From an uncultured Eubacteriales bacterium (lineage in GTDB: Bacteria > Bacillota > Clostridia > UBA1381): a stretch of DNA of 23,199 bases. The stretch covers positions 1 through 23,199 of the forward strand of contig CAJKHT010000045.1 of assembly GCA_905199755.1 (NCBI GenBank). The letters run 5' to 3'. Position numbers and translations under genes: made by a program. The notes beneath the pieces were generated by a model. That model did not search any database, was not told the DNA's origin, and saw only the letters and a program-made list of their open reading frames with translations. Shown here piece by piece: positions 8,727-15,618 of this stretch (position 1 is its first letter; each line of letters starts with the position of its first letter).

Positions 8727-9273
8727 TATCCACCTCCGAACATTGCTTTTAACTTTTCTGTTTCTTCCTCACGCTCAATATTGATATTTTGCATGAAAAA
8801 GATTTTTTCAAGAGGAGAGAGGGCGAGGAGTTCCGATAGGCTATGCCCTTTTCTGAGGTAATAGCCTATCATGTACAGTTCATCGTCCTCCTCAATCAGT
8901 TTTTTACCGTAACCACACGTTCCTCATCAATGCCGGCAAGCCCCGTGCACTTTTTCGCAATCTGTGCCGCTTCACCGGGCAGAAACAGTTTATCTACAAT
9001 GTCCATAGGCTCCCTGCATTCATATGCCTGCTGTAAGCGTGTGTCCTTTAATGACGGGGAAATCACGCAGTTGTATACTATGTATTTGTTCACGTCTTCC
9101 ACGGGCATTTCTGCAACATCGGACATAATTGCATTTGACGGTGTTCGTATTATGATATTGCCGTCAAGTGTTTTAACGTATATTTCCGCGGTTTCTTCGC
9201 GCTTTTTGCTTCTGAAAATCTGTTCCTTTCGTCTTATCAGTTCATCAAGCGTCAGTTTTATTTTTTTATCCAT
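8726..9273 (-). CDS. Predicted -1 frameshifted chaperone fusion (GT product), about 182 aa
   Basis: The 170 bp between the XkdN stop and the tape measure hold no independent gene but are fully open in the -1 frame relative to XkdN. Slipping back one base at A AAA AAC (8899-8905) avoids the TGA and adds 57 residues, beginning LIEEDDELYMIGYYLRKGHS and ending EKLKAMFGGG, with the TAA at 8728-8726 overlapping the tape measure start. The extension is rich in Glu and Leu and has the SLSELLALSPLEKIFFM pattern seen in T-domain extensions of other Gram-positive phages. This is the expected gpGT-type product that bridges the tape measure and the tube subunits. Frameshift efficiency cannot be told from sequence. 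Confidence 0.85.
8896..9273 (-). CDS. xkdN: XkdN-like tail assembly chaperone, zero-frame product (G), 125 aa
   Basis: XkdN-type proteins coat the tape measure during tail assembly, as lambda gpG does. The protein begins MDKKIKLTLDELIRRKEQIF; the central VEDVNKYIVYNCVISPSLKD and MDIVDKLFLPGEAAQIAKKC segments are characteristic of the family. A longer frame runs back to 9369, but that would overlap the tail tube gene by 77 bp; the ATG at 9273 has an AGGAAAGGA-type ribosome site 10-13 bases upstream and lies 19 bp after the tube stop. The last codons are GTA AAA AAC TGA, which form a -1 slippery site (see separate entry). Ratio of short to long form would set chaperone stoichiometry. Confidence 0.88.
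   Translation of the reverse strand: MDKKIKLTLDELIRRKEQIFRSKKREETAEIYVKTLDGNIIIRTPSNAIMSDVAEMPVEDVNKYIVYNCVISPSLKDTRLQQAYECREPMDIVDKLFLPGEAAQIAKKCTGLAGIDEERVVTVKN
8899..8905 (-). other. -1 programmed frameshift slippery heptamer A AAA AAC
   Basis: On the minus strand the zero-frame codons read GTA AAA AAC TGA, so AAA and AAC can both re-pair one base back as AAA AAA. A GAGGAA Shine-Dalgarno-like stretch lies 14 bases upstream, roughly where such elements stimulate -1 shifting in bacteria. No clear downstream pseudoknot was found by eye. Confidence 0.82.
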
Positions 9274-9292
9274 TTTATAATCATTCCTTTCC

Positions 9293-9718
9293 TTATGCAA
9301 TCTTATCAAGATAATCAAATCCCGTAAATCCGCCCGAAAATTCCTCCTCGGTGATTTTTTTCGATTCAAATTTCATTAAAACCAAATCATCGAACCAGCA
9401 GTTGTGTAAAGAAATGCGCTCATGTCCCAGCGCGTCGGGATCATCAAGCTTTGCAATGAGTTCCGAGCGCGGATCTTCGCCTTTTTTGAATGCTTCGGCG
9501 ATTTCTGCCGCGCGTGAATATATTTTCTTGATTTTGATTTTAAATTCACCGGAAAGCCCCATAAGCTTTCTGTCCTCCCACATATCCCCGGCAAATGTAA
9601 CCTTTTCCGTGTCGGGTTTCAAAGGAGCCTCGAATGATGTAATCTCTGCTATAAGCTCACCGTTCCACCATAAATAGCCGTGTGTGCCGGATATACAGTT
9701 TTTTGCTTGAATTGCCAT
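9293..9718 (-). CDS. xkdM: Tail tube protein (XkdM family), 141 aa
   Basis: This is the inner tube protein of a contractile tail. The typical XkdM/DUF2001 pattern is visible: an N-terminal AKNCISGTHGYLWWNGELIA strand pair, the FEAPLKPDTEKVTFAGDMWE segment around residues 30-50, the GLSGEFKIKIKKIYSR strand, and the C-terminal EEFSGGFTGFDYLDKIA. Size is normal. It follows the sheath gene by 14 bp and is preceded by a strong AAGGAGG with a 10-base spacer. High expression is expected, since hundreds of copies are needed per tail. Confidence 0.92.
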   Translation of the reverse strand: MAIQAKNCISGTHGYLWWNGELIAEITSFEAPLKPDTEKVTFAGDMWEDRKLMGLSGEFKIKIKKIYSRAAEIAEAFKKGEDPRSELIAKLDDPDALGHERISLHNCWFDDLVLMKFESKKITEEEFSGGFTGFDYLDKIA

Positions 9719-9732
9719 ATGTAAAAACCTCC

Positions 9733-10791
9733 TTATTCAATCGACATGCAGCATGTCAAATCTTCCATAGCGTCCTCGGGCTGTATTGATAACGCGATGA
9801 ATACCTTGCTGCCCGTGTTTGCTTTTTTGATTTCCTCCTCGGACATAGCGCTCACGTCCTTGCCGCAGTCCTGCAAATATTTTCTTTGTGCGTCAAGGTC
9901 AATGTATGCGGTGTTGTCAAAGCCGCCGTATAATACACCGTCGCTCACCAAATCGTTTAAATACGTCTGTATTGCCGATACAAACAGCTGCTTGTTATCG
10001 TAGCTGTTTGCGATATTGCCGATGTAAATATCCTCGAAAGTGGTTTCTATATCATCGGCGATAAGGTCAATGCCCTCGGTGATTTTGATTTTTTTCATGT
10101 CGGCGGTTTTTCCGTCCGATATTGTCTGCAATGAATTTACTCCGCGTCCGCATTTAATGTTTTCGCCGTCGGAAATAAGTATAAATTTGCCTGCGTCAAT
10201 ATCCGCTCCGGGTGTTGATGATTCCGTTATGGCGGTTACTTCGCTCAAAGGCTTGTAGGTAGCGGACTGTGAAAGCGGTATTCCTGCCAAAAGTCCGGCA
10301 ATGCGTGCGCAGTACTGCGCCGTGGTGTAAGACTGACTGCCGACCTTAATTCCGTCTGTGGTAAAGTTTATAATGCCCTCGCTGTCGCTTGCGCTGTTCG
10401 GCAAAACAGCCTTAAATGTGTGTTTTGACGTGCGCTGCGCAATTATCCAGTCGGCAATTGTTTTTACCGATGCCGTTGCAATCCCCGGGACTGCAAGATA
10501 ATTAAAGCGCTTGTTTGCGAGCCTTGCCAAAGCGGCGGTGTATGTGGTTTTCTCTGCCGCCGTGCGTTCAACAATAACAAGGCGCGGATTTCCTAAAAAT
10601 GCAAGCCTTATGTAGTCATAATTTTCAGCCGTCCAGTCGGAAGATGATACATCTGCAAGCTTTCCGTATGAATATCCCGTTCCGGCAGCTGTGCCGTCGG
10701 CAAGGATAAGAGCAACAACACCGCTGCCGCTTCGTACTACTGCGGTGCTTGCCTTCTCTTTGAGTTTAAAAATAATTTCGGGTAATCCCAT
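9733..10791 (-). CDS. xkdK: Tail sheath protein (XkdK family), 352 aa
   Basis: This is the contractile sheath subunit. The beginning MGLPEIIFKLKEKASTAVVR, the VERTAAEKTTYTAALARLAN stretch, the KTIADWIIAQRTSKHTFKAV region and the C-terminal domain with FVSAIQTYLNDLVSDGVLYG and IEVALS-like QPEDAMEDLTC ending are typical of PBSX-type sheaths (B. subtilis XkdK is of similar length but larger). An upstream GTG at 10800 could extend the frame by three residues, but it sits on the ribosome site itself; AAGGAGT lies eight bases before the ATG at 10791, which is therefore taken as the start. The sheath gene is direct evidence for a myovirus-type particle. Confidence 0.93.
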   Translation of the reverse strand: MGLPEIIFKLKEKASTAVVRSGSGVVALILADGTAAGTGYSYGKLADVSSSDWTAENYDYIRLAFLGNPRLVIVERTAAEKTTYTAALARLANKRFNYLAVPGIATASVKTIADWIIAQRTSKHTFKAVLPNSASDSEGIINFTTDGIKVGSQSYTTAQYCARIAGLLAGIPLSQSATYKPLSEVTAITESSTPGADIDAGKFILISDGENIKCGRGVNSLQTISDGKTADMKKIKITEGIDLIADDIETTFEDIYIGNIANSYDNKQLFVSAIQTYLNDLVSDGVLYGGFDNTAYIDLDAQRKYLQDCGKDVSAMSEEEIKKANTGSKVFIALSIQPEDAMEDLTCCMSIE

Positions 10792-10806
10792 GTTCTTCAC
10801 TCCTTT

Positions 10807-11232
10807 TTAATAATCAATATCAAAATCAATATCAGCCATTGCGTCCTCGTCCGTGATGTCCGAATTAAGCTCATCATAAAAGCTTAATTCAAAATCAACG
10901 GATAAATTCGGACTATCCGTCTGAAAATTGATTTCATTTACCGTAATGTGTCTGTCCGAAACGTCAAACGGCTTGTCGAAAAACATTTCCCGCATTTTAT
11001 TTGCGGTGTTTATAAGCTGCTCTGCCGTTTCGGTTTCGGGAAAATATAAAATATTGCATGACATCGACACAAATACCGTGCACCCGTTTTCGCGTGATAC
11101 GGAGGACGGGAACGCATATACACAGCATGACGGCTTTTTAAACCCCTCCGCCGTGTCCGATGCGTATACTTTGTAGCCGTTGTCTCTTAAAATATCGGCA
11201 ATGCGCCGCTTAATATCCTTTTCGGTAATCAT
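10807..11232 (-). CDS. Tail terminator family protein (XkdJ-like / DUF6838), 141 aa
   Basis: It lies between the gp10-like protein and the sheath, where PBSX-like phages encode the tail terminator or tail completion protein that caps the tube and joins it to the head. The N-terminal helix (EKDIKRRIADILRDNGYKVY) followed by alternating strands (CTVFVSMSCNILYFPE) and a helix (AEQLINTANKMREMFF) gives the alpha/beta fold expected for this group. The C-terminus is highly acidic (DITDEDAMADIDFDIDY), which may help charge contacts at the neck. It overlaps the preceding gene by 4 bp. The assignment rests on position, size and fold pattern. Confidence 0.75.
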   Translation of the reverse strand: MITEKDIKRRIADILRDNGYKVYASDTAEGFKKPSCCVYAFPSSVSRENGCTVFVSMSCNILYFPETETAEQLINTANKMREMFFDKPFDVSDRHITVNEINFQTDSPNLSVDFELSFYDELNSDITDEDAMADIDFDIDY

Positions 11233-11741
11233 TCTCCCAAATCCTCCTCATCAATTGCTTGTTCAAGCATTTTTTCGATGTCGGAAAAATATGATCTTTC
11301 CGCTTCTTTTATGGATTTATCAAGCATTTTCACACCCTCGGTTCTGCCGTGGGTTTTTATCCCGTGCGTCATTTTTTCCCAATTGGAGTGTTGGGCGACT
11401 TTCTTGTTCAGTTTTCCCCGAGTGGTAAAAATTTCGTGTCCGTCCTCAATCAGATGCGCTTTGCTGTCGGTTGATCTGACTCTCGCAACAAGGAATTTTT
11501 CGCCCTGATATTTTTTGACTTTCTGCGACCTCCACGACTTTTTTAAATCGCCGTTTTTCTGATATTTTTTCCTGCCTGTGTAATTCCCTTTGTGTACCGG
11601 AGTTTTCTGCTTCGTTGCCTTGGCTGTCGCCTGTGCATAAGCCGTAAGTATTGCCTCGGATTTGTCGGGAATACGTTTTGTAATGCGTTTAAGGGATTTG
11701 GCGAGTTCATCAAAGCCGAATAAATCTTTCTCAACAGCCAT
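11229..11741 (-). CDS. HK97 gp10-like head-tail joining protein (XkdI-like), 170 aa
   Basis: Proteins of the HK97 gp10 family act at the head-tail joint or as minor tail completion factors. The N-terminal helix pair (FDELAKSLKRITKRIPDKSE) and the strongly basic central part (AKATKQKTPVHKGNYTGR, then KSWRSQKVKKYQGEKF) followed by HLIEDGHEIFTTRGK and the tail GRTEGVKMLDKSIKEAE are the usual marks. A longer frame begins at 11762 but has no ribosome site; the ATG at 11741 has GGAG about ten bases upstream and overlaps the closure-protein gene by 11 bp. The segment from residue 70 to 110 contains the conserved HLIE-GH motif of the family. Confidence 0.85.
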   Translation of the reverse strand: MAVEKDLFGFDELAKSLKRITKRIPDKSEAILTAYAQATAKATKQKTPVHKGNYTGRKKYQKNGDLKKSWRSQKVKKYQGEKFLVARVRSTDSKAHLIEDGHEIFTTRGKLNKKVAQHSNWEKMTHGIKTHGRTEGVKMLDKSIKEAERSYFSDIEKMLEQAIDEEDLGE

Positions 11742-12165
11742 TGCAGTCACGCTCCGATGCAATAATTTTCAGCTGTTCGTTTCTGCTGTCGATATTAAGC
11801 ACGGAAACAATATCAAACACATGAGAACGAAACAGAATTTTCATTTCGTGATTTATGCCGCCGAAATATCTTGTAATCACATTGTAGGTCGTTTCGGCTC
11901 TGAGCTTTTGCGATTCGGCATATTCGCGCCCCGTCTGCGGAGCAGCATGCGCCCATATCTCAAACGGCTTTAATTCCTCCGCTGTAGGGAAATCGTTTGC
12001 GAATTTAATATTCCCGTTATCGTCCGACTGTAGGAATATTTCAGCCGTTTTACCGTTTGCCGGGGAAAACACCTGCCATGCGACCGCAACCTCGCCCATA
12101 TCGTTAATAAAACTGTCTGTGGGTTTTAAAAACACCACTCTGTGCCGTAATTGTGAAAAATTCAT
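11731..12165 (-). CDS. Head-tail closure/adaptor protein (SPP1 gp16-like), 144 aa
   Basis: This is the phage head-tail adaptor family (HK97 gp7/SPP1 gp16-like), which closes the portal channel after packaging. The signature start MNFSQLRHRVVFLKP is followed by AVAWQVFSPANGKTAEIFL, which resembles the usual WQ-x-F-x-x-x-A-E motif, and by the R-x-T-Y-x-x-x-x-RY-like AETTYNVITRYFGGINHEMKI (shown in part). It is slightly longer than the common 105-115 aa because of an insertion at residues 48-75. It overlaps the connector gene by 4 bp. GGAGGCGG sits upstream of the ATG. Confidence 0.87.
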   Translation of the reverse strand: MNFSQLRHRVVFLKPTDSFINDMGEVAVAWQVFSPANGKTAEIFLQSDDNGNIKFANDFPTAEELKPFEIWAHAAPQTGREYAESQKLRAETTYNVITRYFGGINHEMKILFRSHVFDIVSVLNIDSRNEQLKIIASERDCNGC

Positions 12166-12431
12166 ATCTCAACCGCCTCCAATCTGAGCTGCATAAGTAT
12201 ACTGTCAACGGCGCGGCTGTAGCTGCCCTGTGCATATAAGCTTCGGTTTTCCCTCCAGTCGGAGATGAGCATAAGCTGCACCGTTTCCGCGCGCCGGCTG
12301 TAAATGTCCACGCCCTCGCCGCAGGCGGATTTTACATATTCCTCTGCGGCTTGCGCGAACTGATTAAGCAAAGCATCTTCGGCATCGTTGTCGATGTGCA
12401 TAAATTCTTTTATTGTGTCAAGCTTAACCAT
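12162..12431 (-). CDS. Head-tail connector (HK97 gp6-like), 89 aa
   Basis: This small helical protein follows the major capsid gene by 15 bp, the standard place of gp6-like connectors that ring the portal. Its sequence VKLDTIKEFMHIDNDAEDAL then LNQFAQAAEEYVKSACG matches the family pattern of an N-terminal helix, D-x-x-x-D-D turn and long helix. The C-terminal helix (VDSILMQLRLEAVEI) would line the channel exit. GAGGT lies eight bases before the ATG. Connector rings of this type have 12-13 copies per virion. Confidence 0.87.
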   Translation of the reverse strand: MVKLDTIKEFMHIDNDAEDALLNQFAQAAEEYVKSACGEGVDIYSRRAETVQLMLISDWRENRSLYAQGSYSRAVDSILMQLRLEAVEI

Positions 12432-12446
12432 TTTTTTACCTCATAA

Positions 12447-13589
12447 TCAGCCGCCGGAAACGGTTTTTGTTTCTGTTTTAACGGTTTTTCCGTCAGCAGC
12501 CGAAAGCAATCCGTAGATATACGCTTCGGAAAGCTCCTGCATAACGCTGAAACCTTCTATCACGCGCAAAGCGGTCTGATTTTTGTTGAAATATACATGC
12601 TCCGATGTTGCAAACTGCAATTCGGCATAATCATGAAATACAATCCCGGCTTTGAGTGAGCCTATGAAAACGGGTGCTTTGCCGCTGACATTCGGGAGCG
12701 TTGCGTCCGATACGACATATATGGGCAGTCCCTTGAATAAATACTGCGTGGGGGTCTGATAATCAATCTGCAAAACAGGTCTGCCGACTGCGTCCGTTTC
12801 GCTGTCAAGCATATTAAAGCCTGTCTGATTTGTAAGTATCACACCGTCAACAAGGTATTCTCTCTTAACGCCCGTGTTAATCTGCTTTTTAAGCTCGTCC
12901 ACACCCTTAATCTGAACGGCTGTTTTATTCTTTTTAAGTTCCGCAATAATCTTCTCGTTTTCGGTTCTTATTGCTTTACCCGTAAACCATCTGTTTATGT
13001 AAGCCATAAGCCCGGCCTTTTCGGCACCGAGCAGAATGTTTGAAATGGGGAATGTTTTGCCGAAAAAGCTTATTGCCCATGATTTTTTCGTAAAAGTCGG
13101 ATTTGTTGCCGAGGTTAAGTCCGTTCCCTCCGTAAAATCTTCAAGGTTTTCGGTATCGTCTGCGGCAAATACTTCCGTTCCCGAAAGCATTGTTGTCGGA
13201 ACTATCGTAACAAGCTCTTTAAGAGCGGTGTAATCGTTTCTTGATTCACGTATTGCTAAGTCGACATCTTCCGGCACAAGATAGTTTTCGCCGTTCGTAC
13301 CGCCTGTTATGAGTGCGTTTTCAGCTTCTGTCAGCGGTTTATGACGGAGTACTTTTGCCATAACGGCAAATCCGTCAGCTTTATTCTCTTTGGGTTCGCC
13401 GTTGTTGTCGGGGATACCGGCTTTTTCAGCTTCAAAGATTGCTTTTTCCGAGTTGTATGTGTTTTTCACGTTTTCAATCTCGGCAAGAACCTTGTTAAGC
13501 TCCTCCGTACTTCCGTTTGCGAGAAGACCGTCGGCTTTCGCCTGCAATTCTCTCATTTTGTTAAGTAATTCTCTCATTCTCTTATTCAT
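12447..13589 (-). CDS. HK97-fold major capsid protein with N-terminal delta domain, 380 aa
   Basis: Residues 1-57 are a charged coiled coil (MRELLNKMRELQAKADGLLA, then LNKVLAEIENVKNTYNSEKA) that fits the scaffolding delta domain of HK97-type capsids; a Pro/Gly/Lys-rich linker (58-70) may be cleaved by the adjacent protease. The shell domain starts around residue 80 with TEAENALITGGTNGENYLVP and continues through the typical LTSATNPTFTKKSWAISFFG E-loop/spine region and the GLPIYVVSDATLPNV segment. Length is normal. AGAGGAGG lies upstream, and the start overlaps the protease gene by 8 bp. Confidence 0.93.
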   Translation of the reverse strand: MNKRMRELLNKMRELQAKADGLLANGSTEELNKVLAEIENVKNTYNSEKAIFEAEKAGIPDNNGEPKENKADGFAVMAKVLRHKPLTEAENALITGGTNGENYLVPEDVDLAIRESRNDYTALKELVTIVPTTMLSGTEVFAADDTENLEDFTEGTDLTSATNPTFTKKSWAISFFGKTFPISNILLGAEKAGLMAYINRWFTGKAIRTENEKIIAELKKNKTAVQIKGVDELKKQINTGVKREYLVDGVILTNQTGFNMLDSETDAVGRPVLQIDYQTPTQYLFKGLPIYVVSDATLPNVSGKAPVFIGSLKAGIVFHDYAELQFATSEHVYFNKNQTALRVIEGFSVMQELSEAYIYGLLSAADGKTVKTETKTVSGG

Positions 13590-14355
13590 TCTCGTTTTCC
13601 TCCTCTAAAAATAAAAAGTTTTTGAAATTTTTAAGCTTTTCCAAAGCTTCGTTTGTGATTTCGCCGTCGGGTATCGGCTGTTTGTTTTGTTCCGCTTTCT
13701 GCGGCGGTGTTTTCGGCAAAATCTTGCTTTTAACGGTTATTCCGTCCGGCATCTTGCCGAATGTAAAGTCCGATATGCAGTTGACGGCATCTGTGCCGCC
13801 CGTAACGGTCACATTTTTAAACAGCTTTGCCGTTTCATCGGCAGTAAGCCATGTTTCGGCGCTCATAAGCTCTTTTATATGTTCCTCCGTTACGTCCTCT
13901 GTGCAATTATCCGAATATACTTTTACAATGCTCTGCTCAATCTTGTCAAGCTCATCGGCGGCGGCGCGCAAATCGTCGGCATTGCCGCTTGTATAAGTCC
14001 ATGCTTTGTGTATCATCATAAACGTATTTGCAGGCATTATCAGTTCATCGCCTGCCAAAGCGATTACCGATGCTATAGATGCCGCCAGTCCGTCTATGTG
14101 TACAATCTTCTTTGCATTGCAGCGCTTAAGAATATTGTGTATTGCGATACCCGCCCAAACGCTGCCGCCGCCGCTGTTAATGTAAATATTTAAAGTATCC
14201 GCATTTTCACAGCATTTTAAAGCGTCCGTAATATCCTGCGGACATGTGTCCTCATCGGTCCACTTTGCCCAGCTGTCGGAAACGATGTCACCGTAAAAAT
14301 ATAAGTCGGCGGACGTTTCGGTTTGGTTTTTCACGGTCAAAAACTCCATGCTCAT
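13582..14355 (-). CDS. ClpP-type prohead maturation protease, 257 aa
   Basis: This is a head maturation protease of the ClpP/S14 family. The fold begins with ADLYFYGDIVSDSW; the oxyanion region is IYINSGGGSVWAGIAI (58-73); the probable nucleophile Ser93 lies in DGLAASIASVIALAGDE, His116 in TFMMIHKAW, and the third catalytic position appears to be Glu167 in AETWLTADE, as in many phage members. The C-terminal ~60 residues (PKTPPQKAEQNKQPIPDGE onward) are a polar extension outside the protease fold, perhaps a capsid-targeting or scaffold segment. GGGGGTGAG precedes the ATG and the gene overlaps the portal gene by 4 bp. Its neighbour, the capsid with a delta domain, is the expected substrate. Confidence 0.93.
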   Translation of the reverse strand: MSMEFLTVKNQTETSADLYFYGDIVSDSWAKWTDEDTCPQDITDALKCCENADTLNIYINSGGGSVWAGIAIHNILKRCNAKKIVHIDGLAASIASVIALAGDELIMPANTFMMIHKAWTYTSGNADDLRAAADELDKIEQSIVKVYSDNCTEDVTEEHIKELMSAETWLTADETAKLFKNVTVTGGTDAVNCISDFTFGKMPDGITVKSKILPKTPPQKAEQNKQPIPDGEITNEALEKLKNFKNFLFLEEENENE

Positions 14356-15593
14356 TCATTCTCACCCCCTTGCATTGCTGTTTTTATCGGTATCATATTA
14401 CCGTTCACGAGATAAGCGTTTCCGCCCTCGCTTTCAGGTATTACCGGCATATCTTCATTGAGCCTGATGTCGTTTGCACTCAGCCAGCCGTTTTGTCTTG
14501 CCTGTGCATATCCGTTCATACGCTCTGTAAATGTCGCACGCAAAACAACGTCTGCGTTGAATTTAAAGAAATATCCCTCTGTAATCTGTTCGGGAGTCAA
14601 AAGCTTTGTTGTAAGTTCTTCTTCCAGACCTTTTAATTCAACAAGCATTGTATCCGTCAAAAATGCCTGTTGCTGCTGTTCGCTGTTTGCATAGCTTGAT
14701 TTTTCGTAATTGTTAAGCTGATTGGGTTTAATTCCGAAAGCTCCGGCAATCTGCAAAGCGGTGTATTTTTTTATTTCAATGAATTGTGCGTCCGTAAGCT
14801 TTATGTTAAGCGGATTTAATTTCACACCGTAGGGAACGGGAATAAAGTTGACTGCCTTTTTTGCGTCAATTGCCGCATCAAATGTTTTTGTCAGCTGATT
14901 TTTATGTTTCTCGTCCAAATCCTGCGTGTATTCAACGGCAACCTTTCCCGTCAGACCGTTTTCATACATGCTGTTGACAAAATTCTGACTGTTTTTCGCA
15001 CCGTCAAGCGTTGCCCCCAAAATCTCGCGAACCGATAATCCCGTTATGCCGTCAAATGACATGCAAGTTTTAAAGTGCAGTATATCCGACTGCGGAATTT
15101 TATAAAATTTCCCCGTGGTCGGCTCGCTGTATAAATACCACACCTGCGACTGCGGCGATAATATACGCGCATTGTCACTGTATATGCTCATGTGGTTGTT
15201 GTCGAGTATAAACAGTTCCGGCGGTGCGGATGGTGAAGAATAAAACGGATATACAAAGCAGTTTCCGTTGTGGTGTTTTAAAATCTGCACAACCGCCCAG
15301 AATACCGTTGATGTCATGTTTCTGTTCGGGCGCAGTTTTAAAATGTTGTAAAGCGGCAGGTCGGTTGCTTTCTGAATACCGCTGCTTGTTTCGCGGTATA
15401 ATTTAAGCGGAAGCTTTGCCACTGCTTCGGATATTGTCTTAAGACATGTAAAGTATGTGATTTCCGAAAGATTGCCGTACTTGCTGCCGCCTATAAGCGG
15501 TTTCCAAAAATCCGTATCAGTAAATCCGTACCCGACATCGGGATCGGAGGTAAATGCCGTGAATGCATTTTTAAATCGTTTTGTAAATTTCAT
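14352..15593 (-). CDS. Portal protein (HK97 family), 413 aa
   Basis: The portal forms the dodecameric channel at one capsid vertex. HK97-type marks include GNLSEITYFTCLKTISEAVA with KLPLKLY (residues ~38-62), the LYNILKLRPNRNMTSTVFW region, SDILHFKTCMSFDGITGLSV near residue 170, and IAGAFGIKPNQLNNYEKSSY followed by ANSEQQQQAFLTDT. The C-terminal clip ends with SANDIRLNEDMPVIPESEGG. Length is typical. GGAAAGGA is about ten bases before the ATG. It lies 25 bp after the large terminase gene, with which the portal docks during packaging. Confidence 0.94.
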   Translation of the reverse strand: MKFTKRFKNAFTAFTSDPDVGYGFTDTDFWKPLIGGSKYGNLSEITYFTCLKTISEAVAKLPLKLYRETSSGIQKATDLPLYNILKLRPNRNMTSTVFWAVVQILKHHNGNCFVYPFYSSPSAPPELFILDNNHMSIYSDNARILSPQSQVWYLYSEPTTGKFYKIPQSDILHFKTCMSFDGITGLSVREILGATLDGAKNSQNFVNSMYENGLTGKVAVEYTQDLDEKHKNQLTKTFDAAIDAKKAVNFIPVPYGVKLNPLNIKLTDAQFIEIKKYTALQIAGAFGIKPNQLNNYEKSSYANSEQQQQAFLTDTMLVELKGLEEELTTKLLTPEQITEGYFFKFNADVVLRATFTERMNGYAQARQNGWLSANDIRLNEDMPVIPESEGGNAYLVNGNMIPIKTAMQGGENE

Positions 15594-15618
15594 TTTTTAA
15601 CCGTTCCTTTCCGTGCTG

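Noticed and set aside
9274..9369. 32-residue N-terminal extension of the XkdN-like protein
   Set aside because: It would overlap the tail tube gene by 77 bp and the extension is Arg/Lys-rich with no family match; ATG at 9273 has a ribosome site.
13622..14193. Plus-strand frames of 124 and 168 codons opposite the protease gene
   Set aside because: Shadows of the ClpP-type gene, which has clear catalytic motifs; Cys/Tyr-rich translations look non-coding.
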